Shown here piece after piece: positions 41,299 to 50,169 of a DNA stretch of 64,000 nt. How positions within the stretch are numbered: the first letter of the stretch is position 1; every line of letters begins with the position of its first letter. Under the pieces are notes generated by a model. That model was not told the DNA's origin. It saw only the letters and a list, made by a program, of their open reading frames with translations, and did not search any database. Both the position numbers and the translations under genes were made by a program. Source of the stretch: Thermosinus carboxydivorans Nor1 (GTDB taxonomy: Bacteria; Bacillota; Negativicutes; Sporomusales; Thermosinaceae); assembly GCF_000169155.1 (NCBI RefSeq), contig NZ_AAWL01000011.1:1-64000 (forward strand), in the 5' to 3' direction.

Positions 41299-42582
41299 GT
41301 GTCAGCAGTCGTCGTTATCGGCACCCAGTGGGGTGACGAGGGGAAAGGCAAAATCGTAGATTTTCTGGCCGAAAAAGCCGATGTGGTTGTCCGCTACCAG
41401 GGCGGCAACAACGCCGGCCACACCGTCATGGTAGGCGGCAACGAATTTAAGCTCCATTTGCTGCCTTCCGGCATTCTCTATCCCGGCAAACTTTGCGTCG
41501 TCGGCAACGGGGTCGTCATCGACCCAGCCGTGATGATTAAGGAACTTCGCGGCATGCAGGAGAAGGGTATCGATACTTCTGGGCTCAGGGTGTCCAACCG
41601 CGCCCATGTCATTATGCCCTATCACCGGCTGCTGGACGAAGTGGAAGAAGAATATCGCGGTGAGCACAAAATCGGCACCACGAAGCGCGGCATCGGCCCC
41701 TGCTATATGGACAAAAACGCCCGCAGCGGCATCCGCATGGTCGACCTCCTGGATGAAAAGGAATTCAGCGAAAAGCTGGAACGCAACCTCGAGGCCAAGA
41801 ATCACCTTCTTCGCGCCGTCTATGGCGTGGAGGGCTTTGACTACCAGCAAGTAAAGGAAGAATATCTCGGCTATGCCGAAATTCTCCGGCCTTATGTCAC
41901 TGATACGGCCGTCGTCCTCAATGACGCAATAAGCGCCGGGAAGAAAGTGCTGTTTGAAGGCGCGCAGGCAACCCTGCTCGACCTTGATCACGGCACCTAT
42001 CCCTATGTTACTTCTTCCCATCCCATTGCCGGCGGCGCCTGCATTGGCGCCGGCATTGGCCCGAAAAAGATCAGCAAAGTTATCGGCGTCGTCAAGGCCT
42101 ATAGCACCCGGGTGGGTGAAGGGCCGTTCCCGACCGAGCTCAAAGACGAAATCGGCGATCTCATCCGCGAACGCGGCCGCGAATACGGCACCACCACCGG
42201 TCGGCCTCGCCGCTGCGGCTGGCTGGACGCGGCCATCGTGCGTTACGCGGGCATCCTAAGCGGCATTGATTATATGGCCATTACCCGTCTTGACATCCTG
42301 GACGGCATCAAAACCCTTAAGCTGTGCGTCGGCTATAAATATAAAGGCGAAGTGCTAAAAGAGTTTCCCGCCAGCCTCAAAGTGCTGGCCCAGGTTGAAC
42401 CCATCTACGAGGAAATGCCGGGCTGGGAAGAGTCGATCAGCGCTATCCGCGCCTATGACGACCTGCCGGTCAACTGCCGCCGCTATATCGAGCGGCTGAG
42501 CGAAGTCGTCGGCATTGAAATTGGGATCGTTTCCGTAGGCCCGCGCCGCGATCAGACGATTATTTTGCATGATATGTTTTAA
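41299..42582 (+). CDS. purA: Adenylosuccinate synthetase
   Basis: 427 residues from GTG 41299 ([17 protein letters not shown]); AAGGGA lies 9 nt upstream, whereas an ATG at 41290 would be too close to it. The P-loop-like GDEGKGK, the GNNAGHTV motif and the signature [16 protein letters not shown] are present. It converts IMP to adenylosuccinate with GTP. Confidence 0.97.
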   Translation: MSAVVVIGTQWGDEGKGKIVDFLAEKADVVVRYQGGNNAGHTVMVGGNEFKLHLLPSGILYPGKLCVVGNGVVIDPAVMIKELRGMQEKGIDTSGLRVSNRAHVIMPYHRLLDEVEEEYRGEHKIGTTKRGIGPCYMDKNARSGIRMVDLLDEKEFSEKLERNLEAKNHLLRAVYGVEGFDYQQVKEEYLGYAEILRPYVTDTAVVLNDAISAGKKVLFEGAQATLLDLDHGTYPYVTSSHPIAGGACIGAGIGPKKISKVIGVVKAYSTRVGEGPFPTELKDEIGDLIRERGREYGTTTGRPRRCGWLDAAIVRYAGILSGIDYMAITRLDILDGIKTLKLCVGYKYKGEVLKEFPASLKVLAQVEPIYEEMPGWEESISAIRAYDDLPVNCRRYIERLSEVVGIEIGIVSVGPRRDQTIILHDMF

Positions 42583-42593
42583 GTCATTGGTCA

Positions 42594-42630
42594 ACCCCTG
42601 CTGCTTGGGCGGTGCTCACCCAGCAGGGGT
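42594..42630. terminator. Stem-loop between convergent purA and EamA genes
   Basis: ACCCCTGCTG / CAGCAGGGGT around a 17-nt loop. It overlaps the last codons of the minus-strand transporter. The T content downstream is modest. Confidence 0.6.
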
Positions 42631-43464
42631 ATCTATTTTGCTTTTACAGGCGTCAAAAAAGTAGCCGCCAATCACAGCGAATAGTACGATAGCGCCGCCG
42701 ATTAACGAGTAGCGTCCTGGTATTTCGCCAAGAAAAAGAAACACCCAGATGGGATTTAAAATCGGTTCAATCGATGTGACAAGGGTGGCTTCCAGGGCGC
42801 GCACATGGCGGATGGCATGGGTGTAGATGACATACGCTAGGCCAAGCTGGAAGACGCCGAGCGCCAATATTATCGAAAGATTAAAGACTGTTACGGTGAT
42901 GCCAGGGAGCGCAGGCAGGCTTAGCAAAAAAGTCAGAATGTTCCCCAGCAGGACCGACCCGAAAGGGGGGCGGTCCTTTTGCATCCGCGTAAAAATAACG
43001 AACAACGCAAAACTTATGCCGCTGACTACGCCCAATATATTGCCCAACAGGCCGCCGGCCGATACTTTATCAAGAAAGAAAAAAGCCATTCCGCCCAAAA
43101 CCAAAACAATAGTCAAGAGGTCCCGGCGGGTAACTTTTTCGTGGAGCAGCCAGCCGCTCAGCAGGGCTACATATAAGGGGGCGGTGTACTGCAGCAGGAT
43201 GGCGTTGGCGGCGGTTGTCAGCTTGGTAGCCGCTACGAAGCTGCTGACCATGCCGCAATAGAAAGCGGCACCGGCCAGCTGTTGTTTGGAAAAGATGAAG
43301 GCTTCTCGGCGAAATGCTAACCAGATGACAATGGCGGCAATAAGGCTGCGCAGACCGGCAATAGCCAGCGGGGGCCAGGCGACCGATTTTACCAATACTC
43401 CTCCGCTGCTCCACAATACCGCGGCAAGGGCGAGAAAAAACAGCGAATTTCGGGTATTGATCAT
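42616..43464 (-). CDS. EamA/DMT-superfamily transporter
   Basis: 282 residues with ten hydrophobic segments in two EamA repeats (ALAAVLWSSGGVLVKSVAW... and GLLGNILGVVSGISFALFVIFTRM...; second-half motif EPILNPIWVFLFLGEIPGRYSLIGGAIVL). ATG 43464 is preferred to an upstream one at 43578 because family members start at this point. It is a drug/metabolite exporter type with unknown substrate. Confidence 0.85.
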   Translation of the reverse strand: MINTRNSLFFLALAAVLWSSGGVLVKSVAWPPLAIAGLRSLIAAIVIWLAFRREAFIFSKQQLAGAAFYCGMVSSFVAATKLTTAANAILLQYTAPLYVALLSGWLLHEKVTRRDLLTIVLVLGGMAFFFLDKVSAGGLLGNILGVVSGISFALFVIFTRMQKDRPPFGSVLLGNILTFLLSLPALPGITVTVFNLSIILALGVFQLGLAYVIYTHAIRHVRALEATLVTSIEPILNPIWVFLFLGEIPGRYSLIGGAIVLFAVIGGYFFDACKSKIDTPAG

Positions 43465-43571
43465 GATTTTCACAACCTTTACAGTCAATTTTTTAGATAT
43501 AAATGTATTAAATATTTGGGAGAAAAAGGAATAACCCTTTTGTTCTAATATTGCGTAAATTTTAAAATACC

Positions 43572-43599
43572 TTGCCAAAACAGGAAAAACTAGTATAAT
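43572..43599 (+). promoter_or_regulatory. Promoter of the binding-protein gene
   Basis: TTGCCA, 16 nt, TATAAT. It predicts transcription through the hairpin at 43640. Confidence 0.6.
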
Positions 43600-43639
43600 T
43601 ATTAATCAAAATATAATCACATATCCCCCAAGCAGGGTG

Positions 43640-43694
43640 GCTTTTTAAGAATGGCTTAGCCGCGAGCCCATTCTTAAAAAGCTTTTTTTGTTTT
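43640..43694 (+). terminator. Leader terminator (possible attenuator) before the binding-protein gene
   Basis: GCTTTTTAAGAATGG / CCATTCTTAAAAAGC stem, loop of about 12 nt, then seven T. It stands between the promoter at 43572 and the gene at 43772, so it must be bypassed for expression unless another promoter exists downstream. Confidence 0.7.
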
Positions 43695-43771
43695 TAGGAG
43701 GTGGAAACCAGAAAAATTGTCGCCGCTAATAACCGATAAAATGATGAAAAATTAAGAAAGGACGGGTGGCT

Positions 43772-44944
43772 ATGGGTAAGTTCAAGTTCGCGCGCATTCT
43801 CGGCGTCTTGGCGGTAGTAGCCTTGGTGGCCGTGCTGGCCGGTGGCTGCGATGGGGCCAACACTGCTAAGGAAATAAAAATCGGAGTGGTTTATGAGCTA
43901 ACTGGCAATACCGCTTCTTTTGGCACGGCCGCTGCTAATGGCGCCAAGCTGGCCTTTAAGGAAATTAATGCCAAAGGCGGAATATTAGGTAAACAAGTGC
44001 AGCTAGTAATAGCTGACAACAAAAGCGAGCCGTCAGAGTCGGCAAACGCCATGACCAAAGTTATAACTCAGGATAAAGTCGTGGCCGTGACTGGTTTTAC
44101 TACCAGTTCCAACGGCATTGCCGCCTCTAATGTCGCTGAGTCGTATAAAATTCCCTTTGTGGCGGCAGCTACCACCAACCCCAAAGTTACGGTGGACGAA
44201 AATACCGGCAAGGTGAAAGATTATACTTTTCGCGTCTGTTTTATCGACCCGTTCCAGGGGACAGTCGGCGCCAACTTTGCTTTAAACACCCTTAAAGTAA
44301 AGAAGGTAGCCATTCTTATTGACAACAGCAGCGACTATAGCAAGGGGCTTGCCAAATTTTTTAAGGATGCCTTTGTTAAAGGTGGCGGCGTAATCGTAGC
44401 CGAAGAGGCGTATTTACAGAAAGATCAGGACTTTAAGACCGTGCTGACCAAGATTAAAGTCGCCGGCCCGGAAATGATCTATGTGCCGGGATATTACGAA
44501 GAAGTAGGTAAAATCATCAAACAAGGGCGCGAGTTGGGCATTACCGTTCCGTTTGTCGGCGGCGACGGTTGGGATTCGCCCAAACTGCCCGAAATTGCCG
44601 GCGCGGCTAATTTAAACGGCACATATTTTACTAATCATTATTCCGTTGAAGATACCAGCCCCAAATCGAAGGCCTTTGTGGAAGCATACCAGAAAGAATA
44701 CGGCCAACTACCGGATGCTATGGCCGTATTGGGTTATGATGCGGCCTATGTGCTTGCTGATGCAATAAAACGGGCCGGTAGTACCGATCCGGCTAAAATC
44801 CGGGAAGCGCTTGCTGCAACGAAGGACTTTGACGGGGTTACCGGCAAGCTGACGCTTAACGCCACGCATGATGCCGTGAAGAGCGCCGTAATCATCGAAT
44901 TTAAAGACGGCAAACAAGTATATCGCGCTACTGTCAATCCTTGA
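43772..44944 (+). CDS. Amino-acid-type ABC transporter substrate-binding lipoprotein (LivJ-like)
   Basis: 390 residues from ATG 43772. A lipobox LAGGC at about residue 26 makes it a lipoprotein. It has the periplasmic-binding fold of the branched-chain amino acid type: IGVVYELTGNTASFGTAAANGAKLAFKEIN, VTGFTTSSNGIAASNVAE, VGGDGWDSPKLPEIAG, YDAAYVLADAIKRAGS. No permease or ATPase gene is adjacent, so it must work with components elsewhere. The leader holds a terminator-type hairpin. The ligand is unknown. Confidence 0.88.
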   Translation: MGKFKFARILGVLAVVALVAVLAGGCDGANTAKEIKIGVVYELTGNTASFGTAAANGAKLAFKEINAKGGILGKQVQLVIADNKSEPSESANAMTKVITQDKVVAVTGFTTSSNGIAASNVAESYKIPFVAAATTNPKVTVDENTGKVKDYTFRVCFIDPFQGTVGANFALNTLKVKKVAILIDNSSDYSKGLAKFFKDAFVKGGGVIVAEEAYLQKDQDFKTVLTKIKVAGPEMIYVPGYYEEVGKIIKQGRELGITVPFVGGDGWDSPKLPEIAGAANLNGTYFTNHYSVEDTSPKSKAFVEAYQKEYGQLPDAMAVLGYDAAYVLADAIKRAGSTDPAKIREALAATKDFDGVTGKLTLNATHDAVKSAVIIEFKDGKQVYRATVNP

Positions 44945-44948
44945 TGGC

Positions 44949-44980
44949 ATTAAAGACCGCCTATCCGGCGGTCTTTAATG
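44949..44980 (+). terminator. Terminator of the binding-protein gene
   Basis: ATTAAAGACCGCC / GGCGGTCTTTAAT with loop TATCC. Confidence 0.8.
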
Positions 44981-45022
44981 CCTGTTTGTCAAATAAATTG
45001 CAATTAGCGGGAGTGACGCCAA

Positions 45023-46750
45023 ATGGCGGTAAAAAGCGTAGTGGGCGATATTGCCATGGGCAGGGCGATGGTCGTGTCGCGGGATATTGCGCCGGAGGAA
45101 GCGCGGCGGCTAATCGCGGTAGGCGGCTATGCCGCTCTTGTTACTAATGTTGATGGGAAATGGTGCTATTTGGCCGGCAAAATCGGCGAGGCCGCCGACG
45201 GCGCTGAGCTGTCCTGGGCGCCGCTAGTGGCCCGCAGCATCGACTTTTTGGCGCAGGAGCTGGCAGAGGCCGTCGGGACGCTAGCCGCGGCGCCGGTGTT
45301 GATATTAGCTCAAAATAACGTTCCAGTGGGAATATATACGCCGCAGATCCTAATTTGCGGTCTGTGGGAACAATTCCGCCGCCAGCAAGCCGTGTTGACA
45401 GCGGTAGCCGATATTGTCGGCGAAGCATTGACTGTTGTCGATACTTCCGGCAAAGTGAGTCTGTGGAATAAACGCGCCGAACAGCTTTACGGCATTGCGC
45501 CGGAGATGATTTTAGGCCATCCCATTGAAGAGTTTTTTTCCAACCTGATCATCACCGCTGTTTTAGCCTCGTCGCAAGCGATCAGCGATAAATATCACCA
45601 GCCGAAACCTGGTGCGCATGTCCTCATCAACGCTGCGCCAATTTGTTGTGACGGCAGCATAATTGGCAGCATTGCCGCTGAACGCGATATAACCGAGATA
45701 GTTAATTTAACACAGCAACTTTGTGCTACAAATGCGAAAGTAATGTCGCTTAAGCGAGAAATAAAAGAGATTAATGCTCAGCCTGATCCGTTTGCCGCTA
45801 TTTGCGGGCACAATACCGTATTGCGTCAGGAAATAGCGACGGCGCGTAAAATAGCCATCTCCAGTGTCCCGGTGCTAATCCGAGGGGAAAGCGGCACTGG
45901 CAAAGAAGTTTTTGCCAGGGCGATTCATACGGCTAGCCGCCGGCGCGGCCCGTTTGTGGTGGTAAATTGCGGCGCCATACCGCCAACGTTGTTTGAAAGC
46001 GAGTTTTTCGGCTATCAGCCGGGGGCTTTTACCGGCGCGGATAAAAAGGGCAAGCCGGGCCTATTTGAGTTGGCGCATGGCGGCACGCTGTTTTTGGATG
46101 AAATTGGCGAACTGCCGAAAGAGATGCAGGTAAAGCTGCTTAGAGTCTTGCAGGACAAAAGCTTTTATCGCGTTGGCGGCGACCGGCCGGTGCAGGTGGA
46201 TGTGCGGATTATTGCGGCTACCCACCGCAACCTTGAAGCAATGATTGAGCAGCAGGAATTTCGGCATGATTTATATTACCGGCTTAATGTAGTTTCGCTG
46301 TATTTGCCGCCGCTGCGCCAACGCCGCGATGATATTCCTGAATTGGTGCATCGCGGCATTCAACAGTTTGCTTCCCTGCATGGCCGGGAGATTGTCAAAG
46401 TAGAGCCGGAAGTTATGGCGGTATTTCTAGAATATGACTGGCCGGGCAATGTCCGCGAATTATACAACGTATTAGAGCGACTGGTGATATTAGCGGATGG
46501 CGGGGTGTTGAAGTTTGCCGATCTGCCGGCTGATTTACAGCAATTTGGCTTACTTTTGCCGAAAAAAATAAATCTGACAGCGGCGCAGAATTTGCCGGCA
46601 GCTACTGAGCGCATGGAACGGACAATTATCATGCAGGCGCTGGCGGCCGCTGGCTTTCGCAAGGCGCAAGCAGCGAAAAAGCTGGGGATCCCACGGAGTA
46701 CGCTCTATTACAAAATGCAGCGGCTAGGTCTGAATACGTCAGAAACCTGA
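45023..46750 (+). CDS. Sigma-54-dependent transcriptional activator with PAS domain
   Basis: 575 residues: an N-terminal region of unclear type (1-110), a PAS domain (AVADIVGEALTVVDTSGKVSLWNKRAEQLYGIAPEMILGHPIEE, about 130-230), then the AAA+ activator domain with Walker A RGESGTGKEVFARAIH (about 293), the sigma-54 contact loop GAFTGA (about 335) and Walker B GGTLFLDEIGELP. A Fis-type HTH (AAGFRKAQAAKKLGIPRSTLYYKMQRLGL) ends the protein. It lies directly before a -24/-12 promoter and the proline catabolism operon, so it is the likely activator; the PAS domain may sense substrate. Confidence 0.93.
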   Translation: MAVKSVVGDIAMGRAMVVSRDIAPEEARRLIAVGGYAALVTNVDGKWCYLAGKIGEAADGAELSWAPLVARSIDFLAQELAEAVGTLAAAPVLILAQNNVPVGIYTPQILICGLWEQFRRQQAVLTAVADIVGEALTVVDTSGKVSLWNKRAEQLYGIAPEMILGHPIEEFFSNLIITAVLASSQAISDKYHQPKPGAHVLINAAPICCDGSIIGSIAAERDITEIVNLTQQLCATNAKVMSLKREIKEINAQPDPFAAICGHNTVLRQEIATARKIAISSVPVLIRGESGTGKEVFARAIHTASRRRGPFVVVNCGAIPPTLFESEFFGYQPGAFTGADKKGKPGLFELAHGGTLFLDEIGELPKEMQVKLLRVLQDKSFYRVGGDRPVQVDVRIIAATHRNLEAMIEQQEFRHDLYYRLNVVSLYLPPLRQRRDDIPELVHRGIQQFASLHGREIVKVEPEVMAVFLEYDWPGNVRELYNVLERLVILADGGVLKFADLPADLQQFGLLLPKKINLTAAQNLPAATERMERTIIMQALAAAGFRKAQAAKKLGIPRSTLYYKMQRLGLNTSET

Positions 46751-46774
46751 CAGAAACGTCGGTTTTCTGACGTA
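46735..46774. promoter_or_regulatory. Inverted repeat: activator site or terminator
   Basis: TACGTCAGAAAC at 46735 and GTTTTCTGACGTA at 46762 form an extended dyad overlapping the end of the activator gene; further TGAC/GTCA half-sites continue to about 46808. It is 60-100 bp upstream of the sigma-54 promoter, the right place for an enhancer element. A T-rich stretch after it means it could also terminate the activator gene. Confidence 0.5.
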
Positions 46775-46833
46775 TTTTCTTTGATTTTATGCCGTCAGTA
46801 ACGTCAAATACCGGGCAGGCGCGAGTGAAAGAG

Positions 46834-46850
46834 TTGGCATGAATTTTGCA
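46834..46850 (+). promoter_or_regulatory. Sigma-54 (-24/-12) promoter of the proline operon
   Basis: TTGGCATGAATTTTGCA: GG and GC are exactly 10 nt apart, agreeing with TGGCAyr-N4-TTGCw. It is about 50 bp before the first gene of the operon. Confidence 0.85.
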
Positions 46851-46899
46851 ATTCAAAATAAATAGGCTAGGCAATTAATCCTAAGCGGAGGTGATGTCA

Positions 46900-47205
46900 A
46901 TGCGCCTGACGAGCCATCCCATTATTAGTTATCCCCAGCGACGTACGGTAGAGTTTACATTTAACGGTCAGCGGCTGCAAGGATTAGAAGGCGAGCCGAT
47001 TGCCGCCGCCTTGTATGCTGCCGGTATTCGTATTTTGCGGCACAGTCCACGGTCCGGGCGGCCGCGCGGCTTGTTTTGCGCCATCGGCAACTGTTCTTCC
47101 TGCCTGATGACGGTTGACGGTGTTCCTAACGTCCGGGTCTGCGTCGAGCCGCTGCGAGCCGGAATGGTAGTAATGACGCAGGAAGGGAAGGGGCGATTGG
47201 TGTGA
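46900..47205 (+). CDS. [2Fe-2S] subunit of amino-acid dehydrogenase complex (HcnA-like)
   Basis: 101 residues from ATG 46900 (GGAGGTGA upstream). A small plant-ferredoxin-like domain: CAIGNCSSC with a further Cys in VRVCVEPL gives the C-x4-C-x2-C...C set. Small proteins of this type are subunits of HcnABC-like and multi-subunit proline/hydroxyproline dehydrogenases, where they carry electrons between flavins. The next gene overlaps by 4 bp. Confidence 0.85.
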   Translation: MRLTSHPIISYPQRRTVEFTFNGQRLQGLEGEPIAAALYAAGIRILRHSPRSGRPRGLFCAIGNCSSCLMTVDGVPNVRVCVEPLRAGMVVMTQEGKGRLV

Positions 47206-48290
47206 TAAAGCGGGAAGTTGTCGTCGTCGGCGCTGGTCCGGCCGGGTTGATGGCTGCGATCAGCGCGGCCAAGGCCGGCGCGGAGGTGCTGGTGCTTGAA
47301 CGGTCACCCTTTGTGGGTGGTCAGCTGGTTAAACAGACGCATAAATTTTTTGGCGCAAAGTCCGAATATGCCGGTTGGCGGGGAACGGAGATAGCTGGTA
47401 TTCTTGCCGCAGAAGCAGCGGCATTTAAGAGAATAACTATCTGGACCAACGCGGTTGCGGCTGGCTATTATCCCGACCAAACGCTGGCCGTGGCGCATAA
47501 CCAGCGGCTGCGGGTGATAAAACCCGGCAAGCTGATTATTGCGACTGGTGCGGCCGAGAAATTTCTGCTCTTTCCCAACAACGACCTGCCGGGAATCTAT
47601 GGAGCTGGCGCCGTCCAGACCCTGCTCAATCTTTATGGAGTTCTTCCCGGCCGCCAGTTTTTAATTGTCGGGGCAGGCAATATCGGGGTGATATTGGCGT
47701 ACCAGCTGCTGCAAGCCAATGCCGAGGTAGCCGCAATCGTCGAGGCGGCGCCGGCGCCAGGGTGCTATCAGGTGCATGCGGCTAAAGTGCAGCGCTGCGG
47801 TGTTCCCTTTTATACATCGCATACCATAAAATATGCCTATGGCAGCGACGCCGTAGCGGGAGCGGTCATCTGGCAGCTGGATGAAAGGCGTCAGCCGCTA
47901 CCCGGTACGGAAAAAGAGGTGGCGGTGGACGGAATATGCATAGCGGTAGGGCTCAGCCCGCTGACCGAATTATTGTGGCAGGCCGGCTGCCGGATGAAAT
48001 ATATCCCGGAGCTGGGGGGGAATGTGCCGCTTTGCGATGAGAACTTCCGTACATCAGAGCCGGATATTTATGTAGCCGGTGATGCCGCTGGGGTCGAAGA
48101 AGCATCTACCGCGATGGTGGCCGGCAAAATTGCCGGGATGGCTGCGGCTTGCGCGCTTGGCTATCAGCCGCAATGGCTGGTTGACGAACTGGCTGAGGCC
48201 AAAGCCAGGCTGGCGATGCTGCGGGCGGGACCCGTCAGTGCCAAAATCAGAGCAGGAATAAAGAAAAGGCAATTAGCGGAGGTGAGCTGA
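47202..48290 (+). CDS. FAD/NAD-binding oxidoreductase subunit (HcnB/PDH-alpha-like)
   Basis: 362 residues from GTG 47202: FAD site VVVGAGPAGLMAAISAAKAGAEV and a second dinucleotide site FLIVGAGNIGVILAYQLL (about 150), with EPDIYVAGDAAGVEEASTAMVAG at the C-terminal FAD contact. It is a two-dinucleotide flavoprotein lacking the redox-active CxxC of thioredoxin reductase. In archaeal four-subunit proline dehydrogenases the equivalent subunit passes electrons to NAD(H) or dye. It sits between the two iron-sulfur subunits in the operon. Confidence 0.85.
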   Translation: MIKREVVVVGAGPAGLMAAISAAKAGAEVLVLERSPFVGGQLVKQTHKFFGAKSEYAGWRGTEIAGILAAEAAAFKRITIWTNAVAAGYYPDQTLAVAHNQRLRVIKPGKLIIATGAAEKFLLFPNNDLPGIYGAGAVQTLLNLYGVLPGRQFLIVGAGNIGVILAYQLLQANAEVAAIVEAAPAPGCYQVHAAKVQRCGVPFYTSHTIKYAYGSDAVAGAVIWQLDERRQPLPGTEKEVAVDGICIAVGLSPLTELLWQAGCRMKYIPELGGNVPLCDENFRTSEPDIYVAGDAAGVEEASTAMVAGKIAGMAAACALGYQPQWLVDELAEAKARLAMLRAGPVSAKIRAGIKKRQLAEVS

Positions 48291-48291
48291 T

Positions 48292-48702
48292 TTGGCCGCT
48301 AGAGCAGTAATTGAATGCAACCAGCCTATTCCTTGCAATCCGTGTGTCGATGCTTGTCCGCGCGGCGCTATTCGTATCGACGGCAATATTAACAATTGCC
48401 CTGAACTTGACGTCGACTGCTGCAATGGCTGCGGCCATTGTATTGCTCATTGCCCGGGGTTGGCCATTTTTGTCGTCGACACCAGTTTCGCGCCGAACAA
48501 GGCTTTAGTGAAAATTCCTTATGAGTTCTGGCCTTTGCCGCGGCCGGGCGAAATAGTGGCGGCGCTTGACCGTGCGGGGCGGCCGGTAGGGGAAGCTGAA
48601 GTCATAAAAGTCCAGGAGTATCAGAATAAGACCATGATCGTATGGCTGGCTGTACCGCCGCCGCTTGCCGACGCAGTCCGCAATATAAGGCTGAGGAGGT
48701 AA
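48292..48702 (+). CDS. 4Fe-4S ferredoxin-type subunit
   Basis: 136 residues from TTG 48292 (GGAGGTG upstream). It has two clusters of cysteines, CNPCVDACPRGAI (about 15-27) and CCNGCGHCIAHCPGLAI (about 43-59), i.e. a two-cluster ferredoxin fold. The C-terminal 70 residues contain no cysteine and may dock onto the flavoprotein. Its place inside the operon marks it as an electron-transfer subunit of the complex. Confidence 0.85.
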   Translation: MAARAVIECNQPIPCNPCVDACPRGAIRIDGNINNCPELDVDCCNGCGHCIAHCPGLAIFVVDTSFAPNKALVKIPYEFWPLPRPGEIVAALDRAGRPVGEAEVIKVQEYQNKTMIVWLAVPPPLADAVRNIRLRR

Positions 48703-48708
48703 CTGGTA

Positions 48709-48993
48709 ATGGCTGACGATATAATTGTTTGCCGCTGTGAAGATATAACTTTAGCGCAAATCCGCCAATTGGTCGCCGCAGGGTTGACATCGTTGGAAGA
48801 AATAAAGCGCGCCTGCCGCTGCGGCATGGGGCCGTGTCAAGGGCGGACGTGCCTGCCGCTTATTGCCCAGGAAATATCCCGGCTGACCGGAAAACCGCTG
48901 GCCGATATTGCTTTGCCTACTTTCCGGCCGCCAACCGTTCCGCTCAAACTAGAACTACTAACCAGAGGTGAGGAACATGACCAAATGGGCTGA
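48709..48993 (+). CDS. BFD-like [2Fe-2S] subunit
   Basis: 94 residues with the bacterioferritin-associated-ferredoxin-like pattern: IIVCRCEDIT, then CRCGMGPCQGRTC. Such domains are often fused to HcnB-type flavoproteins; here it is a free-standing subunit, as in the delta/gamma subunits of archaeal proline dehydrogenases. GAGGAGG precedes ATG 48709; it overlaps the next gene by 17 bp. Confidence 0.85.
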   Translation: MADDIIVCRCEDITLAQIRQLVAAGLTSLEEIKRACRCGMGPCQGRTCLPLIAQEISRLTGKPLADIALPTFRPPTVPLKLELLTRGEEHDQMG

Positions 48994-50128
48994 AGCCGTC
49001 ATAATCGGCGGTGGGATTGTTGGGTGTTCTATCGCCTACAACTTGGCGCGGCTGGGGCTAAAGAAAATCTGTTTGTTTGAAAAGAACTATTTGGCCAGTG
49101 GCGCTACCGGCCGCTGTGGTGCTGGGGTCCGCATGCAGTGGGGGACAAGGGCTAACTGCCTTCTCGCGCGGGAAAGTATCCGCATGTATAAGCAGCTGCC
49201 AGAGTTGTTGGAGATATCAGGCGATATCGAGTTTAAACAGGGAGGTTATTTGCTGCTGGCGTATACAACCAAAATGGTCGAGCAGTTTCAAAAAAATCTG
49301 GCGCTGCAGAACTCCTTGGGGATACCTGCCCGCTGGGTGACACCGGCTGAAGCCAAAGCAATTGTGCCCCATCTCAATACCGAAGGTCTGCTTGGCGCCA
49401 CTTTCTGCCCCCAAGACGGCCACTGCAATCCTTTCGCGGCAACATATATGTATGCTGCTGCCGCGCGGAAGCTTGGCGTAAGCATTTATACTCATACCAG
49501 CGTCACCGGCATTGTTGTAGAAAATTACCGCGTGAAAGCCGTCGAGACGGAAGCGGGCCTTGTCTATACTCCAATCGTCGTCAATGCTGCTGGCGGTTAC
49601 GCTGCCGAAATTAATAAGCTGGCAGGGGGGGCGGAGCTGCCCATTTATCCTGAGCGGCATGAAATACTGGTGACAGAACCGGTAGAAGCAATGCAGACGC
49701 CGATGGTAATGAGCTTTTATCATAACCTGTACTGCCAGCAAGTGCCCCATGGCAGCTTTCTCATCGGTATTGGCAACCCTGATGAGCCGAAGGGGATTAA
49801 CCACCGTTCCAGCTGGCAGTTTTTGAGGGAAGCCGCGCAGAAAGTGAGTGCCCTCATGCCGGTGTTGGCTAAGCTGACGGTTGTTCGCCAATGGGCTGGG
49901 GTATATGATATGACGCCTGACCGGCAGCCAATACTAGACGAAGATGAAAGAGTGGCCGGGCTGTTTGTTGCTGCTGGTTTCAGCGGGCATGGCTTCATGA
50001 TTGCCCCTATGGTCGGCCGGCTGATGGCCGAACTGATTACCGGCAGTTCCCTTTCGCTGCCGATCGCCATGTTTCGGGGCCGGCGGTTTGCGGAAGGGAA
50101 TTTCTTCGTCGAGCCGGCAGTAGTATAG
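48977..50128 (+). CDS. FAD-dependent amino-acid dehydrogenase catalytic subunit (DAO fold; HcnC/PDH-beta-like)
   Basis: 383 residues from ATG 48977 (GAGGTGAGG upstream): FAD site AVIIGGGIVGCSIAYNLARLG, substrate-domain strands, and C-terminal GVYDMTPDRQPIL...GLFVAAGFSGHGFMIAPMVGRLMAELI, typical of sarcosine oxidase beta/proline dehydrogenase beta subunits. It should oxidise the amino acid. L-proline is the most likely substrate because the next gene encodes the enzyme that consumes pyrroline-5-carboxylate; hydroxyproline is an alternative. Confidence 0.85.
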   Translation: MTKWAEAVIIGGGIVGCSIAYNLARLGLKKICLFEKNYLASGATGRCGAGVRMQWGTRANCLLARESIRMYKQLPELLEISGDIEFKQGGYLLLAYTTKMVEQFQKNLALQNSLGIPARWVTPAEAKAIVPHLNTEGLLGATFCPQDGHCNPFAATYMYAAAARKLGVSIYTHTSVTGIVVENYRVKAVETEAGLVYTPIVVNAAGGYAAEINKLAGGAELPIYPERHEILVTEPVEAMQTPMVMSFYHNLYCQQVPHGSFLIGIGNPDEPKGINHRSSWQFLREAAQKVSALMPVLAKLTVVRQWAGVYDMTPDRQPILDEDERVAGLFVAAGFSGHGFMIAPMVGRLMAELITGSSLSLPIAMFRGRRFAEGNFFVEPAVV

Positions 50129-50169
50129 CGAATAAAGTTTAAAAATTTAAATCAAGGAGGCGTTAGAAC

